Positions 59,308 to 64,000 of a stretch of 64,000 nucleotides of DNA are shown piece by piece. The notes below the pieces were generated by a model, which had not been told where the DNA came from, searched no databases, and worked only from the letters and a program-made list of their open reading frames with translations. A program made the position numbers and the translations under genes. Position 1 is the stretch's first letter, and the number at the start of each line of letters is the position of its first letter. Origin of the DNA: Vibrio sp. 10N (GTDB taxonomy: Bacteria > Pseudomonadota > Gammaproteobacteria > Enterobacterales > Vibrionaceae); the NCBI RefSeq assembly GCF_036245475.1, contig NZ_BTPM01000001.1, positions 3,162,001-3,226,000 of the forward strand, read 5' to 3'.

Positions 59308-60285
59308 TTATGAGCTCGAACACGCTTTATAAAAGTGTTCAACTTTATTAATAAATTCTTGCAACTGGCTTTCTTGCAGGGCATTAATGCCCGCTGCGGC
59401 CGCTCGGCCTCCTCCAGTACTAAACTGCGCACAAATATCCCCTGCCCCTTGCTTATTGTCAAGTGGCGCTCGAAGGGAAACGGTATAGCTATTATCTCTA
59501 TTTCTTGTCAGAACCGCATGCGCTTGATGTGGCGCTTCATTGGCTAGCCAGTTGCCAAACACACCGCTGACTCTGCGAGATGCTTTTGTATCAGGTAATT
59601 CAAACACCGTCAGATAATCCGAGGAATAGACGGGGTCTAAGGATCTCACCTCACTAAAGTCAGCTTCATAAGCACTTCTAAGTGCATAGTAAGGGGATGC
59701 TTTGTCTTTTTGAACATCAAAAGGAGATGGGTAGATGGATAGAGATTGGTACAATTCTGCTGGGTCAAAGTGCAAATCACTAACAGAAGAGCCATAGCCA
59801 TTATAGTTAATCAGCACTCCAAGCTCTTTTAGGTATGCGCGCTGCTCAACACCGTAACCTGCTTGTAAAGCAAGGCTCTCTGCCGTCGCCGTTAAATTAT
59901 CGCCGTAAGCAGCAGCAATAGCCCAATCGTGGTATTTGCCGCCCAATAACTTATCCACAATCAATGACGTACATGTCTCCGCATCCAAATCGATATGAGC
60001 TTCCAAGTTATTTGATTGCGGTATTTCACCCGCTCTATGGTGGTCAACATAAAACACTTCAGCCCCTTTTTCTATGGCTTGAAGCAACCCTCGCTGGTTC
60101 TTTTCCATAGAGATATCCAGCACCGTCACGCTATCACCCGCTTCAAATGATACTTTCTCTAACAAAGCAATATCGCGCTTAACGCCAGTAATGAGCTTCG
60201 CATCCTTTTTAGGGTGAGAAAACCTAAGTTGTAGCAATGCGATAATTCCATCTGCATCCCCATTGAATACATCGTAATGAGCCAT
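59308..60285 (-). CDS. DHH/DHHA1-family phosphoesterase
   Basis: A DHH-superfamily protein. Metal-binding motifs are DVFNGDADGI, VLDISMEKN and YVDHHRAGE. The C-terminal DHHA1 part has the substrate motif FSTGGGRAAAAG. The length of 325 aa resembles small nanoRNase/NrnA-like or cyclic-dinucleotide phosphodiesterases, but the substrate cannot be read. Homologues are found inside Vibrio polysaccharide loci. It forms an operon with rmlB. Confidence 0.85.
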   Translation of the reverse strand: MAHYDVFNGDADGIIALLQLRFSHPKKDAKLITGVKRDIALLEKVSFEAGDSVTVLDISMEKNQRGLLQAIEKGAEVFYVDHHRAGEIPQSNNLEAHIDLDAETCTSLIVDKLLGGKYHDWAIAAAYGDNLTATAESLALQAGYGVEQRAYLKELGVLINYNGYGSSVSDLHFDPAELYQSLSIYPSPFDVQKDKASPYYALRSAYEADFSEVRSLDPVYSSDYLTVFELPDTKASRRVSGVFGNWLANEAPHQAHAVLTRNRDNSYTVSLRAPLDNKQGAGDICAQFSTGGGRAAAAGINALQESQLQEFINKVEHFYKACSSS

Positions 60286-60363
60286 GAGTCACCTTAACTT
60301 CAGTTGTTGGTTTTGATGTTCCCTAACGTACCTCAAATGGAAACAGAGTTTCAACGAAAAGCC

Positions 60364-60403
60364 CAGCAGTGTTCAAAAATGCACAGTAGTATTCAAAAAT
60401 GCA
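60364..60403. repeat. Tandem 20-bp direct repeat
   Basis: Unit 1 CAGCAGTGTTCAAAAATGCA (60364-60383) and unit 2 CAGTAGTATTCAAAAATGCA (60384-60403) differ at two positions. They lie in the 343-bp divergent spacer between the DHH gene and the capsule-export operon, about 80-120 bp before the DHH start. Confidence 0.85.
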
Positions 60404-60585
60404 CATAGTGACATTGCTTCAACTTATCGGTTACGGTAACATTTAGCACTATTAGAGTAGTTCCTCACTAACCTAAGCTATGTATCACAAGGACAGGTAC
60501 AACATGGATTCATCCCTGACTCCAAGCCTACCGTACGCTGCCTCCTCTATTTAAAGCGTGTTATGGATAACGCAACCAACCGTAG

Positions 60586-60596
60586 GGCGGTAGCAT
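60586..60596 (+). promoter_or_regulatory. RfaH ops element before the capsule export operon
   Basis: GGCGGTAGCAT matches the ops core GGCGGTAG exactly, with two changes at the variable end. It lies 33-40 nt before the lipoprotein start. With the perfect ops before pseB this points to RfaH control of both operons. Confidence 0.75.
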
Positions 60597-60628
60597 ACCC
60601 ATAACCTGCAGCTAAGCACCCAAAATTG

Positions 60629-61036
60629 ATGTTTAAAACAATGAACAAGTATCTCATTCCCGCCGCCTTTTTGGTGATGGCGGTCTCTGGTTGCAGCCAT
60701 ACACCGAGAGAAGTAGAAGCAAAAGTCGCCTTGGTTGAAACCGAAAACATTCAGTACCAAGAAGCGATTCCGCGCAAATACTGGGCGTCACTGGATCATC
60801 CAAGCACGACCCAAGTGAACGCCAGCGGCATGCTCATTAAAGTCGGTTCGCCATATACCTCAGGTTTGGGGCAAGAATGTCGCGAGCTACAAATGACCAC
60901 AGAACTGAATGAAAACCGCACACGCATTGCTTGCGCAAAAATAGTCACTACCGATTCGAATTCAACGAAAACAGAGAAAGCGTGGTTTTTAACCGACGAT
61001 ATCGTTGAATCATCCACAATAATTAAGATCCAATAA
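60629..61036 (+). CDS. Capsule-locus lipoprotein, 135 aa
   Basis: An N-terminal lipoprotein signal peptide (MFKTMNKYLIPAAFLVMAVSGC) with lipobox VSGC precedes a small domain of unknown fold with two further cysteines (LGQECREL, TRIACAKI) that could form a disulfide. Two ATG starts are possible (60629 and 60641) and neither has a strong ribosome binding site. It overlaps the next gene by one base (TAATG). Its place at the head of the operon recalls the small lipoprotein upstream of the KpsD-like gene in V. cholerae O139. Confidence 0.8.
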   Translation: MFKTMNKYLIPAAFLVMAVSGCSHTPREVEAKVALVETENIQYQEAIPRKYWASLDHPSTTQVNASGMLIKVGSPYTSGLGQECRELQMTTELNENRTRIACAKIVTTDSNSTKTEKAWFLTDDIVESSTIIKIQ

Positions 61037-62832
61037 TGTCAGTATTGCAATTATCTTCTCGGCTAGGCACCTTACTGCTAAGTGTTGTTTGTACCTCAGT
61101 ATCTGCGGTTACCATTCCACCAGAATTAATGGGCAACAACACAAGTACAACAGCAGTACCAACCGGTGCTTCTTCACTTCCTGCCACTAGCACCTCATCA
61201 CAAGTCGCTATTTCTTCACAGCTTCAAGCCGGGCTCTCTCCAACCAAAGCACTCGAAATGGGCAGTTACAATACAACCGGGCGCAATGGTACGCTGCTTC
61301 CGGGAGAAGTAGACGTTAAAGAGCTATTGCCGTCATCCGGAGAAGCACTACCTCCTCCTTATGGCGCGAACCTATTTGCCGGCGGTTACGAAACCGAGCG
61401 AAGTGACGGTCTCAATGACAACTACCTGATCGCCGCTGGTGACAAAATCAACATCTGGCTTTGGGGCGCTGTGAATTATTCCGATGTCACCACCGTGGAC
61501 AACCAAGGTAATATCTTTATTCCGAACGTTGGCCCAATTAAAGTAAAAGATGTCAGAGCAAGCGAAGTCAACGCTCTCGTAAGTTCCAAAATCAAAACCA
61601 TCTACACTCGGAATGTCAGTGTTTACGTTAATCTACTGACCTCAACGCCCGTGAGCATCTACTTAAGTGGACCGGTAATACGTCCTGGCCAATATGCTGG
61701 CATGGCTTCCGATTCTTTGCTCTACTTTTTAAAACGTGCTGGCGGTATTGACTCGGAACGCGGCAGTTATCGTAACATTCAGGTGCGTCGTAACAACTCA
61801 GTGATTGCTGAAGTTGATCTCTATGATTTTATTCGCAGTGGCAAGCTTCCAAAGGTGAGCTTTAAAGATGGCGATACTATTTTAGTCTCACCACAAAAAT
61901 CTGCTGTGGTTGTAGCCGGTGGTGCAAGAAACCCATTCCGTTTCGAGCTAGACGGCAACAAAGCACTAGGCTCCCAACTCTCTGAGTATGCACGACCACT
62001 GGCAAAAATCTCTCACGTTGGGGTGGTTGGCAACAGAGAAAGTGGCCCATTCTCACGCTACCTTACCTACAAAGACTTCCTTGAATTTGAAGTACAGGAT
62101 GGCGACAAAGTCTTCTATAACGATGACTTACATGCACAGGTGATGGATATTCAAGTCATGGGTAGCTATTTAGGCCCTTCTTACTTTGCCGTCAAAAAAA
62201 CCGCTAAGCTCCACGACTTGCTGCATTATATCCCAATCAATCCAGAACTGGCTGATTACGGCTCTATTTACATCCAAAGAAAAAGTGTTGCCGCACGCCA
62301 AAAACAAACACTCAATGACTCTCTCGACCGACTAGAGCGAAGTGTCTTTACTGCGCCAGCGTCTTCCGATGGTGAAGCTGCTATTCGAGCCAAAGAAGCT
62401 GAAATGGTGCTGCAATTCTCAGAAAAAGCGCGAAAAGTGGAACCACTTGGTAAAGTGATTGTGTCCGAAAATGGCAACATCGCTAACATCATGCTCGAAG
62501 AAGGCGACCAAATCGTCATTCCATACAAAACCGACCTGATCTCTATCGGTGGTGAGGTGTTAATGCCACAAGCTGTGGTGTTTAATAAGAATGCGACCAT
62601 TGATGATTATGTGGCTTGGGCAGGCGGGTTTACTGAACGAGCCGAAGATCAACGCATTGCCATTGTTCGCGCCAACGGGCTGGTCGAGTTTGGAAATGAC
62701 AAAGAGATCCGCAAAGGCGACCAAATCCTCGTACTACCAAAAGTAGATACTAAGACCATGCAAGCGGTTAAAGATATTACTCAGATCGTTTATCAAATTG
62801 CCGTATCAGCTAATGTCGCATTGAGACGTTAG
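61036..62832 (+). CDS. Outer-membrane polysaccharide export protein (KpsD/Wza family)
   Basis: A signal peptide (residues 1-24, ending VSA) precedes a Thr/Ser-rich linker, the poly-export domain (YLIAAGDKINIWLWGAVNYSDVTTVDNQGNIFIPNVGPIKV, about 130-215) and several SLBB domains (VSIYLSGPVIRPGQY...; IGGEVLMPQAVVF...). Such proteins form the outer-membrane/periplasmic conduit for capsule. At 598 aa without lipobox it is KpsD-like rather than Wza-like. It is followed by the ABC permease after 29 nt. Confidence 0.93.
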   Translation: MSVLQLSSRLGTLLLSVVCTSVSAVTIPPELMGNNTSTTAVPTGASSLPATSTSSQVAISSQLQAGLSPTKALEMGSYNTTGRNGTLLPGEVDVKELLPSSGEALPPPYGANLFAGGYETERSDGLNDNYLIAAGDKINIWLWGAVNYSDVTTVDNQGNIFIPNVGPIKVKDVRASEVNALVSSKIKTIYTRNVSVYVNLLTSTPVSIYLSGPVIRPGQYAGMASDSLLYFLKRAGGIDSERGSYRNIQVRRNNSVIAEVDLYDFIRSGKLPKVSFKDGDTILVSPQKSAVVVAGGARNPFRFELDGNKALGSQLSEYARPLAKISHVGVVGNRESGPFSRYLTYKDFLEFEVQDGDKVFYNDDLHAQVMDIQVMGSYLGPSYFAVKKTAKLHDLLHYIPINPELADYGSIYIQRKSVAARQKQTLNDSLDRLERSVFTAPASSDGEAAIRAKEAEMVLQFSEKARKVEPLGKVIVSENGNIANIMLEEGDQIVIPYKTDLISIGGEVLMPQAVVFNKNATIDDYVAWAGGFTERAEDQRIAIVRANGLVEFGNDKEIRKGDQILVLPKVDTKTMQAVKDITQIVYQIAVSANVALRR

Positions 62833-62861
62833 CACCGTGTTTAGTTAGGAATAAATTAGGC

Positions 62862-63647
62862 ATGGCTCAGGTAAAAAAGCGTTCGACGCTAGCGGTCTGG
62901 AAAGATGTAATATTTGCGATATTCCTCAGGGAAATAAAAAGCAAGTTCAATGACAAGCTAGGGATTGCTTGGAGCATTATTTCACCCGTCAGTTTTATCT
63001 TTCTCCTCTCTTTTATGAGAGGAAAAATGGACGGTGGTAATACACATGGTGTTCCAACGTTTTTCTTCATGGTTTACGGCATGATCTTAATACAGTTCTT
63101 TCTCGGAACCGTTGAGGTGGTGTCCAACTCCATCAAAAAAAACAAGCCCTTATATGCTTTTCGACAAGTTCAACCTATTAGCTCTGTGCTGGCCATCGCT
63201 GGTTTTGAGTTTTTGGTGAAGGTGTTTGTCATTCTGACCATAGCCATGCTATGCCTTTTGTTGAAAATGGAACATAACATTGACGATCCTATTGAAGTCA
63301 TTTTCATTGTCGTGCGTGTTTGGCTGCTAGCAACAAGCATTGGTTTGATAACAGCGCTTGCGTCAAGCTATGTCCCAGAGGTAAGTAAGTTACAAACCCT
63401 TGCTATGCGACCGCTTTTCTTTATATCCGGCATATTCTTTAGCTTGCAAGACATCCCCAGAGAGTATTGGCACTACTTAGACTGGAACCCTCTTCTCCAT
63501 GCGGTGGAGTTAGCGCGCTATGCCGCTTACTCTGGCTATGGAACCGAAGGCGTGAGCGACTTTTACCTAGACACAGTCACTATAGTATTGGTGTTCTTTT
63601 CACTAGCTTGCTATCACGTAGGTTGGAAACAAGCCATTAGCCGATAA
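62862..63647 (+). CDS. Capsule ABC transporter permease (KpsM-like)
   Basis: An ABC-2 type polysaccharide permease with six hydrophobic segments, 261 aa. The start FLREIKSKFNDKLGIAWSIISPVSFI and the RPLFFISGIFFSLQDIPREYWHYLDWNPLLHAVELAR segment are characteristic of KpsM. It should transport a lipid-linked capsule chain with a KpsT-like ATPase, which would lie outside the window. Confidence 0.93.
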   Translation: MAQVKKRSTLAVWKDVIFAIFLREIKSKFNDKLGIAWSIISPVSFIFLLSFMRGKMDGGNTHGVPTFFFMVYGMILIQFFLGTVEVVSNSIKKNKPLYAFRQVQPISSVLAIAGFEFLVKVFVILTIAMLCLLLKMEHNIDDPIEVIFIVVRVWLLATSIGLITALASSYVPEVSKLQTLAMRPLFFISGIFFSLQDIPREYWHYLDWNPLLHAVELARYAAYSGYGTEGVSDFYLDTVTIVLVFFSLACYHVGWKQAISR

Positions 63648-63684
63648 GTAGCCACTCTAGAGCAGTTAAGATTGAAAAGTACCT

Positions 63685-64000
63685 ATGATTGAACAACGAT
63701 TTAACGAGTTTAGGCTCAGTGTAAAGCCCGTAGAATTTAATGATATAGAATTCTTAATGAACGAAGCCAAGCAACTCGATAGTAGCGACCCACAGCTCGC
63801 CAACCGCATTCGACTTCGAGTCAAAAATCTGAAAACGCAGCAACAAAATAAGCCAACGCAGCCAAAGGTAGCCCAATCCAGTTCGCAACAAGCAACACAA
63901 ACTGACCAATTAACACCTAACTCCCTTGAAAACGCCACCTCTTCTCAAGACGATACAGAGACAACGCAAGCATTACCTTCCAAAGCGAATGCACCAGAGG
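63685..64000 (+). CDS. KpsE-like capsule export inner-membrane protein (partial, N-terminus only)
   Basis: The visible 105 codons begin MIEQRFNEFRLSVKPVEFNDIEFLMNEAKQLDSSDPQLANRIRLR, followed by a low-complexity stretch rich in Q, T, S and P. No membrane helix has been reached. The position 37 nt after a kpsM-like gene suggests a KpsE-type polysaccharide co-polymerase with a long cytoplasmic N-terminal extension. This is inference from context. Confidence 0.6.
   Translation, partial: MIEQRFNEFRLSVKPVEFNDIEFLMNEAKQLDSSDPQLANRIRLRVKNLKTQQQNKPTQPKVAQSSSQQATQTDQLTPNSLENATSSQDDTETTQALPSKANAPE

Overview
The window is chromosomal DNA of a Vibrio. Three things point there: the aphA regulator with a Qrr-pairing leader, the ancestral block order oxyR / peroxiredoxin-glutaredoxin / arg genes / ppc / aphA and metF-metL-metB-metJ / malic enzyme / rpmE / priA / cytR / ftsN / hslVU / menA / rraA, and a surface-polysaccharide locus flanking rjg. 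The species cannot be fixed from the sequence alone. No rRNA, tRNA or CRISPR array was seen.

Layout. 1-2.1 kb: start of the type IV pilus assembly operon pilM-N-O (minus strand). 2.2-4.9 kb: mrcA (PBP1a); its terminator hairpin is split by an intact IS4-type insertion sequence (4905-6332, 11-bp target duplication). 6.4-8.1 kb: oxyR and a divergent peroxiredoxin-glutaredoxin fusion with a strong OxyR operator between them. 8.3-9.7 kb: two unrecognised coupled genes and a RidA-like gene. 10-19 kb: arginine biosynthesis (argHA fusion, argG, argB, argC, divergent argE), with a VWA lipoprotein gene on the opposite strand between argG and argHA. 19.3-22.9 kb: ppc and aphA. 23-28.5 kb: methionine regulon (metF, metBL, metJ) with MET boxes. 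28.7-39.6 kb: malic enzyme, rpmE, priA, cytR, ftsN, hslVU, a GIY-YIG protein, menA, rraA. Five copies of a palindromic intergenic repeat lie between 24 and 40 kb.

39.8-64 kb: surface glycan locus. The minus-strand operon pseB-C-F-G-(two formyltransferase-like genes)-pseI-PIG-L deacetylase-wzx-glycosyltransferases-epimerase-initiating transferase-WbpM/CapD-like dehydratase-ugd should make and assemble a glycan containing a pseudaminic acid. PseH acetyltransferase is absent, and two formyl-transferase-fold genes occupy its place, so an N-formylated pseudaminic acid is the leading inference. Upstream lie rjg, rmlB and a DHH phosphoesterase. From 60.6 kb a plus-strand operon encodes ABC-type (KpsD/KpsM/KpsE-like) capsule export and runs off the window. 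Both operons carry an RfaH ops element in their leader, which suggests common control by RfaH antitermination.

Start codons were moved from the longest frame where a ribosome binding site, family length or overlap supports it. All functional calls rest on motif recognition by eye, not on database searches.
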